Positions 15,174 to 26,124 are shown, counted from the stretch's first letter. The stretch is 63,408 nt of DNA from Clostridia bacterium (GCA_017533795.1 JAFWIH010000004.1:1-63408); one strand, 5' to 3'. The notes: a model not told the origin generated them from the sequence alone. Numbers and translations: made by a program.

Positions 15174-18100
15174 ATGCAAAAAAAGGATGTATATAATTTA
15201 ACCAACCCACAAAAATCAATATGGTATATGGAGAATTATTATAAGGGTTCTACTCTTAATAATATTGCTGGAAACTTATTTATTGATGAGCCTATTAATT
15301 ATGATTTATTTCAAAAGGCAATTAATCAATTTGTAAAAGATAATGACGGATTTCGTTTAAAGCTCTTTTACGATAATGAGGGTGAAATCAAGCAATATGT
15401 TTCTTCATTTGAACCATTTGACATAGAAATAGTTGATTTACAAAACAAAACAGAAGTTGAGAATTTAGAAAAAAAGATGTGTAATACACCTTTTTCACTT
15501 ATAAATAGTAATTTATTTAATTTTAAAATCTTTCGTTTGCCTAATGGTAAAGGAGGATTTGTATTAGTTGCGCATCATTTAATATATGACGCTTATACTG
15601 CAAGTTTAGTTGCAAATAAAGTTATTAATATATACTCTTCTTTACTAAAAGGTGAAGAATCTCAAGAACTTCCTACAACTTATACAAATTTTATTAATGA
15701 AGAACAAAAATATATAAATAGCAATAAATATATAAAAGATAAAGAATACTGGAATAAACAATTTGAGGTTGTGCCAGAGGCAGGAACAATTCCAGGAAGT
15801 AAACATGAAGCTGACAATTCATGTGATGCATTAAGAAAATCATTTAAGTTGCCACAAGATTTGGCTTTAAAAATAAAAGATTATTGCTTTGAAAACAAAA
15901 TATCAAGTTATAATTTCTTTATGGGACTATATGCAGTTTATATTTCAAAGGTCTCTAATTTAGACGATTTTGTTATAGGAACACCTATACTTAACCGTTC
16001 TAATTTTAGTGAAAAAAATACCCCAGGAATGTTTATTAGCACTATCCCTGTTCATTTTTCTATTAATAGTAATCAGTACTTTTTAGATTTTTCTAAAACA
16101 CTCGCTACTGATTTTTTCACCATGTTCAGGCATCAAAAATACTCTTATCAAAACGTTCTAGACGACATTAGAAAAGCAAATCCAAATCAGCCTAACTTAT
16201 ATGATATTATTATTTCTTATCAAAATGCTAAAACAATAAAAAATAAATCTGATATTCCATTTGAAATAACATGGAGTTTTAATAATAGTATTTCAGATAG
16301 TATGCAAATCAGTCTTTCTGATTTAAATGATGAAGGTATCTTACATATTGACTATGACTATAAACTATCAAAATATACCGAAAAAGACATTTGTTCAATA
16401 CATAATAGAATACTTTTTATGCTTGAGCAAATTTTAAAAAATGATTCAATAAGTATTAGAGAAATAAAAGTTACAACACCACAAGAAGAAGACCTTATAG
16501 TAAACAAATTTAACAGTACTCATCTAGATTATAACAAAAATAAAACTGTAATCGATTACTTTGAAGAGCAAGTTAATAAAACACCTAACAGTATTGCATT
16601 GGTTTGTAATAAAGAAGCATTAACATATAAAGAATTAAATGAAAAGGCTAACCAGTTAGCTAACCATTTAATTCAAAATAATGTAAAGCCTAAAGACTTT
16701 GTTGGAATAATGGTACATCGTTCATGTGAAATGATAATAGGAATACTTGCAATTTTAAAAGCAGGAGCTACCTACTTACCTATTGATCCTGCATATCCTA
16801 AAGAGAGAATTACATATATGCTTCAAAATAGTAATTGTAATACACTTCTTGTTTGTGATGATACTATTGCTTTAATTGATGGTAAATACAACAAAATAAA
16901 CATTTCTTTAAATAAAGATATCTATTTTACTAATAAAAGAGAAAATTTAAATATAAAAATAAGTCCAGATGATTTAATTTATATGATATATACATCTGGT
17001 TCTACAGGAAATCCTAAAGGAGTTATGATTACTCATCAAAATATTAGCAATTTTATTTTAGCTGAAAAACAACATATTGACTTTACTCCAAATAAAGTTA
17101 TGGTTTCTGTAACAACAATATGCTTTGATATTTTTGCTCTAGAATTATGGTGCAGTTTAACATCTGGCATGAAATTAGTTCTTGCAAACGACAATGAACA
17201 GATGTCACCAATAGCATTAAAGGAACTTTGTGAAAAATATAATGTAAATATGATACAGACAACACCTTCAAGATTTTCTATTTTGCTTTTTTATAATGAT
17301 GATTTAAGCTTTTTAAATAATTTTTCTGATATTATGGTTGGAGGCGAAGCATTTCCTAAATCATTATTAGAAAAATTTCAAAAAAACACTAATGCAAATA
17401 TTTTTAATATGTATGGTCCAACAGAAACCACTGTGTGGTCAACAATAAAAAATTTAACCAATAGTTCTGTTATTAATATTGGAAAGCCTCTTGCTAATAC
17501 AACATGTTATATATTAGATAATAATAAAAATCTTCTTCCACCTTTTGTTCCAGGAGAACTATATATTGGTGGAGATGGAGTTTCAAAAGGATACTGGAAA
17601 AGAGATGATTTAACAAATAAAAATTTTATAAAATCTCCATTTGATTCTGACTTTATTATTTATAATACTGGAGATTTAGCTTATTTTACAGATGAAGGAG
17701 AAATTGTTCATCTTGGAAGAACTGATTTCCAGGTTAAAATTAGAGGGTATAGGATTGAGCTTGAAGAAATAGAGAATAAAATAATAAAATACCCTAATAT
17801 TTCTTCTTGCGTTGTAAATGCTGTTCAGAATTCTACAAAGTTATGCGCTTATTATATTGCAGATAATAAAATAAATATAGCAGATTTAAGAGCTTATTTA
17901 TCTAAGCTTTTGCCTAATTATATGGTACCTAACTATTTTGTAAAAATGGATAATTTTCCATATACTCCAAATGGAAAGATAAATAGAAAAGCTTTTCCTT
18001 TACCTGAAAAAGCTGCCCCTAAGGAAGTTCTTAATAAAAGAAATAATATAGACAGTTACGTTATTTCTCAATTAGAAAAAATATTACACATTAATAACAT

Positions 18101-21100
18101 ATCTATCTCTGATTCAATTTTCGACATTGGAGCAGACTCGCTTACTGCTATTGATTTAAGTACTAAAATATCTAATAAATACAATATAGATTTTTCTGTT
18201 AAAGATGTTTTTGAAAATCCTATAATTAAAAACATTTCAGATACGATAGCTACTAAATCTAGCAATGAACATGCTTTAGAAATAAAAAAAGCAAGCAAAA
18301 AAGATAAATACTTTGTTTCATCTGCTCAAAGAAGAATATACTATGCTTCTACCATTGCCGGAAAAGACTCAATTTTATACAACATGCCTGGAGTTATTTG
18401 CTTTAATAAAAAACCAGATTTAAAAAAACTTAATAAGTGCTTTAATGAATTGATAAAAAGACATTCTAGTTTACGCACCTATTTTATAATAAATGATAAT
18501 GATGTATATCAAAAAGTTTCTGATAAAATTAGTTTTAATCTTATAGAAGAGGTATCAGATAAAACGGAAGATGAAGTTATAAAAGATTTTGTAAAACCTT
18601 TTGATTTAAGTAAAGCACCATTATTTAGAGCAAAACTTGTTATTCTAAAAGAAAAAGTTTTACTCTTGTTTGATATGCATCATATTATAAGTGATGGATA
18701 TTCAACATCCATACTATCAAAAGAATTGTCAAAATTATATAACAATATCATGCTTTCTCCTCTTTCTGTTGATTACATAGATTATGCTGAATGGGAATTT
18801 AAACAACTAAATGATAATAGTTTAAATAATAGTAAAGAATATTGGGTTAATAAATTTAAAAATACTGTTCCAATTTTAAACATGCCTACAGATTACTCAA
18901 GACCTTCTACTATTTCATACGAGGGAGCAAAAGTATATAGAACTATTAATAGTAATCTATCTAAACAAATAACTAATTTGGCAAAAAGACAAAATGTATC
19001 AACTTATATTCTATTACTAGCTGTTTACTATGTACTTCTTGAAAAGTATACTTCTCAGGAAGATATAGTTGTTGGAACACCTTCTATAGGAAGAAATATG
19101 CAAGAACTATCAAATATTATTGGGATGTTTGTTAATACTCTTCCTCTAAAAAATCACATCAATACATCTATGAAATTTTCTGATTTTTTAGAGACTATAA
19201 AATCTTCAGCAATTGAAGCATTAGAGCATCAGAATTATCCATTTGATGAATTAATTAATAATCTGAATTTACAAAGAGATAATAGCAGAAATCCTTTATT
19301 TGATACTATGTTTATTTATCAAAATGATGGATACTCTTCTCTTGACTTTTCAGGATTAGAAGCAAATGTTTACATACCAGATGTTAATATTTCAAAATTT
19401 GACTTATCTTTAGAAGTTATTCCTACTAGTGATGTCTTCAAATTGAATTTTGAATATTGTACAAAACTATTTTGTAAAGATACAATAGAAAGGTTTGCAA
19501 ATCACTTTATTAATATATTGCACGAAATAATAGATAATGTAGAAATAACCATATCTGATATTGATATATTGTCTAAAGATGAAAGAAATATAATTCTTTA
19601 TGAATTTAATAATACAGTTAAAGATTATCCAAAAAACAAAACTATAATTGATTTGTTTGAAGCTCAAGCCAAAAAAACTCCTGACAATATTGCAATTGTT
19701 TTTGAAGATGAGCACCTTACTTTTAAAGAATTAAATGAAAAATCAAATATGTTAGCATGGCATTTAAAAAAACGCGGTTTAGGCAGAAATGATACTGTTT
19801 CTATAATGATAAATAGATCATTAGAATTAATTGTGTCTATACTTGCTACTTTAAAATGTGGTAGTTGCTATATTCCAATTGATCCAAATTATCCAAAAGA
19901 TAGAGTTCACTACATGCTAAATAACAGTAATAGCAAGCTGCTTTTAACAGATACTTATTTATATGATGCTATAGAATTTAAAGACAAACTTATAGTTGAT
20001 TTATCAAATTTTGCTTTTGATGAAAACAAAAATAATCCTCCTCATATAAATAATCCTGATGATACTTCATTTATTATATACACTTCAGGTTCTACCGGAA
20101 GACCTAAAGGTGTTGTGCTTAGCCATGGTTCTTTTACAAATTTAATTTTTCATTTAAATGAAAATGTTAGCTTCTTCGGCTTAAAGCATCCAATTACAAT
20201 TGGTTCTGTTACAACAGTAAGCTTTGATATTTTTACATTTGAAACTATCATTTCATTACAAGCAGGATTAAAGGTTGCCATTGCTAACGAAGATGAGCAA
20301 AGATTACCAACAAAATTTAATACATTTATAAAAAATAATAATATTAAAGCAATACAAATGACACCTTCTAGGATGAAAATATTTGTAGATTCTATACAAG
20401 ACTGTCCAAATTTGTCTAATTTAGATTATGTAGTGCTTGCTGGTGAGCCATTGCCAAATTTACTATTAAAAGAACTATTAAAAATGGGAATTAAAAAAGT
20501 TTATAATGGTTATGGTCCTTCTGAAACAACTGTATTTTCAACCTTTACTGATGTTACAAATTATGATGTTGTTAATATTGGGAAGCCTATTTCTAACACT
20601 CAAATATATATTTTAGATAAAACATTGTCTCCTGTTCCTATTGGTACACCTGGCGAAATATATATATCTGGTGCAGGTGTTGGAAAAGGATATTTAAATG
20701 ATGAGCAAAAAACAAAAGCTTCTTTTATAACCAACCCTTTTATCCCTAACTCTGTTATGTATAAAACTGGTGATGTAGGTAAATTTTTAAGTAATGGTGA
20801 AATAGCATATTTAGAAAGATTAGACAATCAAGTTAAAATTAGAGGTTTACGTATAGAATTAGAAGAAATCGAAAACAAATTACTTGAATTATCAAACATT
20901 AAAAAAGTAAAAGTTGTAAAGCAGTCTATTCAAGGAAGAAGTTTTATTTCAGCTTATTATGTTACAACTTCAGATATAACTGCAAATGATTTAAGAAATT
21001 TTTTATCTAAGTCACTACCTAATTATATGGTTCCTTCTTATTTTACTAGACTGGAAGATTTTCCATATACACCAAATGGTAAAATAGATAAAAATGCCTT

Positions 21101-24100
21101 ACCATTGCCAGATTTAGCAGCTGAAGATAGTAATATTGAATATGTAAAACCTAAAACTGAAATAGAAAAAAAATTAGTGCAAATACTAGAAAATTTATTA
21201 AAAGTTAAAAATATAGGCATTTTAGATAACTTCTTTAATTTAGGTGGTGATTCTTTAATTACTATTCTTTTATGTACACAAATACGACAAGAATTTGAAG
21301 TTGAGTTATCATTTAAAGATGTTATTAATAATCCTATTATTAGAGACTTAGCTAGTATAATTTCTAATACAAGACCTAAGGAATCAGATTGTTCTATACC
21401 AACATGTGCCAAAATGGATTATTACCCTATTTCATCAGCTCAAAAAAGAATATACTTAGCAGATAAAATGTTGGATAATTCAACATTATACAATATTTCT
21501 GGAAATTTATTGTTAGAATCAATACCAAATATTGATAAATTACAAAAAGCTTTAAATACTATAGTTAAAAGGCATGAAATTTTGAGAACATATTTTGATA
21601 TAGTTGATGGAAATATTGTTCAAAAAATAGTTGAAGATTTAGAGGTAAAAATAGAAGTAAAACGAGCTGAAACAAATGATATTGTGAAACTCTTTAACAA
21701 ATATAGATCTATATTTGATTTAGCTAAACCTCCATTGTTCAAGGTATTTTTATTTGAATTGCCTTCAAATAAAGCACTTCTTATGTTAGACATTCATCAT
21801 AGTATTTTTGATGGGGCTTCATTAAATAATTTACTAAGTGAACTTTCTACTTTATATAATGATAAACAATTAAAAGATTTACCTATTTCTTATAAAGATT
21901 TTGCAGTTTGGGAACAGAAACAATTGTCACAAAACAATTTTGAAGATAGTAAAAATTTTTGGATTAGGCAATTTAAAACAGATGCTCCTAAACTAAATTT
22001 GCCAACCACTTATGTTAGGCCTGAAATTAAAAAATATGACGGAGCTACCTTTATTACATATTTATCTGATGACATTACTAAAAGTATAGACAATCTTTCA
22101 AATCAGTATAATGTAACACCATATATGCTAATGCTTTGTGCATATTATATATTGATTTATAAGTACTCAAATCAGAAAGATATTGTTGTGGGAACTCCTG
22201 TTTCTGGACGATTATATAAAGAACTAGAACCTTTACTAGGTGCCTTTATAAACACACTTCCATTAAGAATTAAATTTGAAGAGAGTAATACCTTTGAGCA
22301 GCTATTAGAAAAAGTTAAATATTTATGTATGGACGCTTTTTCACACCAAGAATATCCATATGATAATCTTGTAAATGACTTAAACGTTACTAGAGATACT
22401 AGTAGAAATCCTTTATTTGATACTATGTTTATTTATCAAAACAACGGATTTACAAATATAGATTTTGATAATATAAGAGCTCAAATATATACACATCCAT
22501 CAGACACTTCTAAATATGATATTTCTTTAGAAGTGTTGCCAGAAGAAGATGAATTAAAGCTTTCATTTGAGTACTGTACAAAATTATTTGATGAAAGTTT
22601 TATTAAGCAATTTGCAAAAAATTATATTAATATCTTTAATATTGTATTTTTAAAGCCTAATATAAAAATAGAGGATATTTCAATTTTAGAGATAGATAAT
22701 AAAAATGCAGATGATTTACAAGTTATACATCCTTTAAATAATAGTTCTTCTGGAAATTATAGTGCCCCATCAAACATGTTGGAGATTCAGATAGCTGAAA
22801 TCTATAAAAAGCTATTATCAGTACCAAATATTGGAATAGATGATAATTTCTTTGAACTTGGTGGCGACTCTCTTCTTGCAATAAACTTACAAATAGAGCT
22901 ATTAAAGCATAGAATTAATGTTACTTATCCAGATATCTTTATGAATCCAACAATAAGAGAATTAGCTCAAAAAATCTCATCTAATGAATCTCATACATTT
23001 TATAATATAGATGTAAACGAGATGAATAAATATAATAATATTTTAGCAAATACATGTAATATGCCTGAAAACATAGAAAAAAATCCAACTGGAAATATTT
23101 TATTGACAGGTGCAACCGGTTTTTTAGGAGCTCATGTATTAGACTCATTTCTGAAAAATGAAAATGGAATAGCCTATTGTTTAATTAGACCTAAGAAAGG
23201 AATCAGTATAGAGGATAAATTTTTAGAAAAATTACATTATTATTTTGGTTATAAATATGATTATTATATTGGAACTAGAATTATTCTTATTAGCTCTGAT
23301 ATTACTAATAATAATTTTGGTTTATCAACACAAGATCAGAATTTTCTGGCAAAAGATATTAATTGTATAATTAACTGTGCTGCTAAGGTCACTCATTATG
23401 GAGACTACAATTCATATAAAGAAGTAAATGTAGATGCAGTTGAAAAATTATTAACTTTTGCTTTAAAATATAACAAAAGATTTTACCAAATTTCGACAAT
23501 AAGTGTTTCTGGTACTACACTAGAAGATTCAGCTTTATCAGAACATGCTCTTAATAATATAATCTTTAAAGAAAACAATTTTTACATTGGACAATCCTTA
23601 GATAATGTATATATTAGAAGTAAATTCGAAGCAGAAAAATTGGTTCTTCAATACATTTCCAAAGGATTAGATGCTTATATTTTAAGAGTAGGTAATCTTA
23701 TGAATAGATATGAAGATGGAAAATTCCAACCAAATGTTAGCCAAAATGCTTTTGTAGAAAGGCTTTTAGCTTTTGCAAATATTGGTTGCATACCAGAATA
23801 TTTAATAAATAATTTTTTAGAGTTTACACCTATTGACAGTTGTGCCTTAGCTATAATAAAATTAATACAGTATTCAAATGCTAATAATAGAATTTTTCAT
23901 TTATACAATCATCATCATATATATGTTCAAGATTTTGTTAACATTTTAAGAAAATATATGCCTTTTGATGTTGTATCAAACGAAACCTTTATTAATAATA
24001 TTCATAACATTATGGACCAAGATAACTCCAGCCAGATGCTATCAGGAATAATAAGAGATTTTGATAATAAACAAACTTTATCATTTAATTCAAAAATACA

Positions 24101-24236
24101 AATACAGTCATTTTTTACTGTTAACTATTTAATAAAAACTGGATTTATCTGGCCAGATATAAATAATAATTACTTAACACATTTTTTAGACTACTTTTCT
24201 AGTCTAGGTTTACTAAAGAGGAAGGAGAATGATTAA
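15174..24236 (+). CDS. Nonribosomal peptide synthetase C-A-T-C-A-T-C-T-R (reductive release, third module lacks A)
   Basis: 3,020 residues; the start is the ATG with AGGTGA six bases upstream, although the frame is open further 5'. Domains: C1 (5-430; HHLIYDA, His134-135, Asp139), A1 (455-945; YTSGSTGNPKG at 606), T1 (Ser989 in GADSLTA), C2 (HHIISDG, His1169-1170), A2 (YTSGSTGRPKG at 1636), T2 (Ser2027 in LGGDSL), C3 (HHSIFDG, His2208-2209), T3 (Ser2566 in LGGDSL), R (TGATGFLG at 2645; Thr2775, Tyr2813, Lys2817). The leading C domain suggests N-acylation of the first residue; the NADPH-dependent reductase should release an aldehyde. Manual alignment to PheA gives A1 pocket DILQMGMVWK, close to the glycine code DILQLGLIWK, and A2 DIFQVAGVFK, which I cannot assign. 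Only about 35 residues lie between C3 and T3, so module 3 has no A domain. No phosphopantetheinyl transferase is in the window. Confidence 0.95.
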   Translation: MQKKDVYNLTNPQKSIWYMENYYKGSTLNNIAGNLFIDEPINYDLFQKAINQFVKDNDGFRLKLFYDNEGEIKQYVSSFEPFDIEIVDLQNKTEVENLEKKMCNTPFSLINSNLFNFKIFRLPNGKGGFVLVAHHLIYDAYTASLVANKVINIYSSLLKGEESQELPTTYTNFINEEQKYINSNKYIKDKEYWNKQFEVVPEAGTIPGSKHEADNSCDALRKSFKLPQDLALKIKDYCFENKISSYNFFMGLYAVYISKVSNLDDFVIGTPILNRSNFSEKNTPGMFISTIPVHFSINSNQYFLDFSKTLATDFFTMFRHQKYSYQNVLDDIRKANPNQPNLYDIIISYQNAKTIKNKSDIPFEITWSFNNSISDSMQISLSDLNDEGILHIDYDYKLSKYTEKDICSIHNRILFMLEQILKNDSISIREIKVTTPQEEDLIVNKFNSTHLDYNKNKTVIDYFEEQVNKTPNSIALVCNKEALTYKELNEKANQLANHLIQNNVKPKDFVGIMVHRSCEMIIGILAILKAGATYLPIDPAYPKERITYMLQNSNCNTLLVCDDTIALIDGKYNKINISLNKDIYFTNKRENLNIKISPDDLIYMIYTSGSTGNPKGVMITHQNISNFILAEKQHIDFTPNKVMVSVTTICFDIFALELWCSLTSGMKLVLANDNEQMSPIALKELCEKYNVNMIQTTPSRFSILLFYNDDLSFLNNFSDIMVGGEAFPKSLLEKFQKNTNANIFNMYGPTETTVWSTIKNLTNSSVINIGKPLANTTCYILDNNKNLLPPFVPGELYIGGDGVSKGYWKRDDLTNKNFIKSPFDSDFIIYNTGDLAYFTDEGEIVHLGRTDFQVKIRGYRIELEEIENKIIKYPNISSCVVNAVQNSTKLCAYYIADNKINIADLRAYLSKLLPNYMVPNYFVKMDNFPYTPNGKINRKAFPLPEKAAPKEVLNKRNNIDSYVISQLEKILHINNISISDSIFDIGADSLTAIDLSTKISNKYNIDFSVKDVFENPIIKNISDTIATKSSNEHALEIKKASKKDKYFVSSAQRRIYYASTIAGKDSILYNMPGVICFNKKPDLKKLNKCFNELIKRHSSLRTYFIINDNDVYQKVSDKISFNLIEEVSDKTEDEVIKDFVKPFDLSKAPLFRAKLVILKEKVLLLFDMHHIISDGYSTSILSKELSKLYNNIMLSPLSVDYIDYAEWEFKQLNDNSLNNSKEYWVNKFKNTVPILNMPTDYSRPSTISYEGAKVYRTINSNLSKQITNLAKRQNVSTYILLLAVYYVLLEKYTSQEDIVVGTPSIGRNMQELSNIIGMFVNTLPLKNHINTSMKFSDFLETIKSSAIEALEHQNYPFDELINNLNLQRDNSRNPLFDTMFIYQNDGYSSLDFSGLEANVYIPDVNISKFDLSLEVIPTSDVFKLNFEYCTKLFCKDTIERFANHFINILHEIIDNVEITISDIDILSKDERNIILYEFNNTVKDYPKNKTIIDLFEAQAKKTPDNIAIVFEDEHLTFKELNEKSNMLAWHLKKRGLGRNDTVSIMINRSLELIVSILATLKCGSCYIPIDPNYPKDRVHYMLNNSNSKLLLTDTYLYDAIEFKDKLIVDLSNFAFDENKNNPPHINNPDDTSFIIYTSGSTGRPKGVVLSHGSFTNLIFHLNENVSFFGLKHPITIGSVTTVSFDIFTFETIISLQAGLKVAIANEDEQRLPTKFNTFIKNNNIKAIQMTPSRMKIFVDSIQDCPNLSNLDYVVLAGEPLPNLLLKELLKMGIKKVYNGYGPSETTVFSTFTDVTNYDVVNIGKPISNTQIYILDKTLSPVPIGTPGEIYISGAGVGKGYLNDEQKTKASFITNPFIPNSVMYKTGDVGKFLSNGEIAYLERLDNQVKIRGLRIELEEIENKLLELSNIKKVKVVKQSIQGRSFISAYYVTTSDITANDLRNFLSKSLPNYMVPSYFTRLEDFPYTPNGKIDKNALPLPDLAAEDSNIEYVKPKTEIEKKLVQILENLLKVKNIGILDNFFNLGGDSLITILLCTQIRQEFEVELSFKDVINNPIIRDLASIISNTRPKESDCSIPTCAKMDYYPISSAQKRIYLADKMLDNSTLYNISGNLLLESIPNIDKLQKALNTIVKRHEILRTYFDIVDGNIVQKIVEDLEVKIEVKRAETNDIVKLFNKYRSIFDLAKPPLFKVFLFELPSNKALLMLDIHHSIFDGASLNNLLSELSTLYNDKQLKDLPISYKDFAVWEQKQLSQNNFEDSKNFWIRQFKTDAPKLNLPTTYVRPEIKKYDGATFITYLSDDITKSIDNLSNQYNVTPYMLMLCAYYILIYKYSNQKDIVVGTPVSGRLYKELEPLLGAFINTLPLRIKFEESNTFEQLLEKVKYLCMDAFSHQEYPYDNLVNDLNVTRDTSRNPLFDTMFIYQNNGFTNIDFDNIRAQIYTHPSDTSKYDISLEVLPEEDELKLSFEYCTKLFDESFIKQFAKNYINIFNIVFLKPNIKIEDISILEIDNKNADDLQVIHPLNNSSSGNYSAPSNMLEIQIAEIYKKLLSVPNIGIDDNFFELGGDSLLAINLQIELLKHRINVTYPDIFMNPTIRELAQKISSNESHTFYNIDVNEMNKYNNILANTCNMPENIEKNPTGNILLTGATGFLGAHVLDSFLKNENGIAYCLIRPKKGISIEDKFLEKLHYYFGYKYDYYIGTRIILISSDITNNNFGLSTQDQNFLAKDINCIINCAAKVTHYGDYNSYKEVNVDAVEKLLTFALKYNKRFYQISTISVSGTTLEDSALSEHALNNIIFKENNFYIGQSLDNVYIRSKFEAEKLVLQYISKGLDAYILRVGNLMNRYEDGKFQPNVSQNAFVERLLAFANIGCIPEYLINNFLEFTPIDSCALAIIKLIQYSNANNRIFHLYNHHHIYVQDFVNILRKYMPFDVVSNETFINNIHNIMDQDNSSQMLSGIIRDFDNKQTLSFNSKIQIQSFFTVNYLIKTGFIWPDINNNYLTHFLDYFSSLGLLKRKEND

Positions 24237-26031
24237 TATGGAAACAGTGGGTTTATTAACAAGCTGCATTTCAATTCTAATATTAATGTTTTATTTAATT
24301 AGTAGAAAGAAAAAAAATCAATTACAAAAAATTTTTATTGTAAACTGTATTTTAATATTTTGTTGGTGTATTTTATTAGTAGCACAAAAACACTTTTGTG
24401 CTACTACCAACATAAATCCTATTAAATTTGATTATTTTATTTACATTTGTATTTGTTTTTTGCCTGTATCTATATTTTTTACTGGACTTATTTTTGCAAA
24501 TACAAAAATAGAGTTTAAAAAAAGGTATTTACTTTTATTTATAGTTCCAGTATTATCATTAGTTATGTTATGGACAAATGATTATCATCATCTATTTTAT
24601 GCCAATTACTCAACTGATATGAGCAAAACTGTTTTTGGTAACTATTTTTATATACATAATACTTATACATTAATACTATATTTTATTGGTTTATTTTACT
24701 TGCTTAAGTATTCCATTAAAAATTCTGGAATTTTTTCTAAGCAAGCAATACTATTTTCGTTAGCAGCACTTGTACCTATATTAATCAATATACTTGGAGC
24801 ATTTCAGATAGTTCCTATAAGTATTTATTTAACACCAATAAGCTTTTCCGTTACCATATTGCTTTGTGGCCTAGCAGTTTCTAAATTTAAACTATTAACA
24901 GTTACTCCAATCGCATTACAAAGAATTGTTGATAGAATGTCTGATAGCTATTTAGTTTTAGATGAAGAAAACAAGATTACAGATTTTAATGAGACTTTTT
25001 TAAAAACTTTTGGACTTAAAGATTCAACAGTAAGAAACACAAATATATTTGATTTAATAGACTCTTTCAATAAAAATTTATTAAATGAAGACAGTCTTAA
25101 TGAAGCATTACAAAGTGTTAAAAACTCTACTAAAACTATCCACTATGATAAATATTTTTCACAATTTGATAAATATTTTCGTATAGAAATAAATGCTATC
25201 ACTTCTAAACAAAGATTTATTGGCACGTTGATTCTTTTTAAAGATACCACTCAACATGAGGAAGATATGCAAACAATTAAAAATAATCAGGATATGCTTA
25301 TGGAAAATGAACGTTTAGCATCTCTTGGTCAATTAATTGGAGGTATAGCACATAATTTAAAAACCCCTATAATGTCAATTGCTGGAGCTGCTGAAGGTTT
25401 AAATGATTTAATAAAAGAATATGACTCTTCTATTGATGATCCAGAAGTAAATTCCCAAGATCATCATGATATAGCAAAAGATATGAGTATTTGGGTTGAA
25501 AAGATTAAAGAATATACTGAATATATGTCAGACATTATAACAACAGTTAAGGGACAAGCTGTTACACTTGCAACAGATGAAGAAATCGAATTTACTATAG
25601 AAGAGTTAATAAAAAGAGTAGATATTTTAATGAAACATGAATTAAAAAATGCTATTGTTTACTTGAATATTTCTATGAGAACAGATGAAAAAATTACTAT
25701 TCATGGTGATGCAAATAGCTTAGTTCAAGTTATTAATAATATGATTTCAAACTCTATTCAAGCATATAATGGAAAGCCAAATCAAAATATTGATATGATT
25801 TTCTATTTAGATGAAGGAAATCTTGTAATTTCAATAAGAGATTATGCAGGTGGACTTCCTAAAAAAGTACAAGAAAAACTATTTAAAGAAATGATTACTA
25901 CAAAAGGAAAAAACGGAACAGGCTTAGGCTTATATATGTCTTATTCGAATATTAAAGCTAGATTCAATGGAGACATAACATATCAAACAAATAATGAAGG
26001 CACAACTTTTAATATAATTTTACCATTATAA
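24229..26031 (+). CDS. Sensor histidine kinase with seven-TM N-terminus and PAS domain
   Basis: About 600 residues. Seven hydrophobic segments (residues 5-225, of the 'histidine kinase 7TM N-terminal region' type), a PAS domain (about 230-345, IVDRMSDSYLVLDEENKI), a HisKA-type segment GGIAHNLKTPIMSIAG with the phospho-accepting His375, and an ATPase domain with N box VINNMISNSIQAY and G2 box GTGLGLYMSY. The start codon lies inside the last codons of the NRPS gene (8-base overlap at ATG 24229, or ATG 24238 if the AAGGAG at 24222-24227 is used), so the two are translationally coupled. It probably senses an extracellular or membrane ligand, perhaps the NRPS product (inference). The likely partner is the response regulator downstream, which has its own promoter. 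Confidence 0.92.
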   Translation: MINMETVGLLTSCISILILMFYLISRKKKNQLQKIFIVNCILIFCWCILLVAQKHFCATTNINPIKFDYFIYICICFLPVSIFFTGLIFANTKIEFKKRYLLLFIVPVLSLVMLWTNDYHHLFYANYSTDMSKTVFGNYFYIHNTYTLILYFIGLFYLLKYSIKNSGIFSKQAILFSLAALVPILINILGAFQIVPISIYLTPISFSVTILLCGLAVSKFKLLTVTPIALQRIVDRMSDSYLVLDEENKITDFNETFLKTFGLKDSTVRNTNIFDLIDSFNKNLLNEDSLNEALQSVKNSTKTIHYDKYFSQFDKYFRIEINAITSKQRFIGTLILFKDTTQHEEDMQTIKNNQDMLMENERLASLGQLIGGIAHNLKTPIMSIAGAAEGLNDLIKEYDSSIDDPEVNSQDHHDIAKDMSIWVEKIKEYTEYMSDIITTVKGQAVTLATDEEIEFTIEELIKRVDILMKHELKNAIVYLNISMRTDEKITIHGDANSLVQVINNMISNSIQAYNGKPNQNIDMIFYLDEGNLVISIRDYAGGLPKKVQEKLFKEMITTKGKNGTGLGLYMSYSNIKARFNGDITYQTNNEGTTFNIILPL

Positions 26032-26036
26032 GAAAA

Positions 26037-26087
26037 CGCAAGTTGTAAAAGGGTTTCGCCAATATGGTGAACTCTTGACAACTTGCG
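26037..26087 (+). terminator. Long hairpin at the end of the NRPS-kinase operon, overlapping the next promoter
   Basis: Arms CGCAAGTTGT (26037-26046) and ACAACTTGCG (26078-26087) are perfect, and inside them AAGGGTTTCGCCA pairs with TGGTGAACTCTT (12 bp with one bulge), giving a stem over 20 bp with a tiny loop. The tail AATTTATTTG is only moderately T-rich. The 3' arm contains the end of the -35 box of the next gene, so the structure could act as a terminator, as an operator, or both. Confidence 0.65.
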
Positions 26088-26103
26088 AATTTATTTGTAT
26101 AAT
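26075..26103 (+). promoter_or_regulatory. Full-consensus sigma-A promoter of the HD-GYP regulator
   Basis: TTGACA (26075-26080), 17-bp spacer, TATAAT (26098-26103): both hexamers match consensus exactly, which predicts strong basal transcription unless a repressor acts at the overlapping inverted repeat. Confidence 0.88.
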
Positions 26104-26124
26104 GTCGATAAATGAGGTGAGGTT

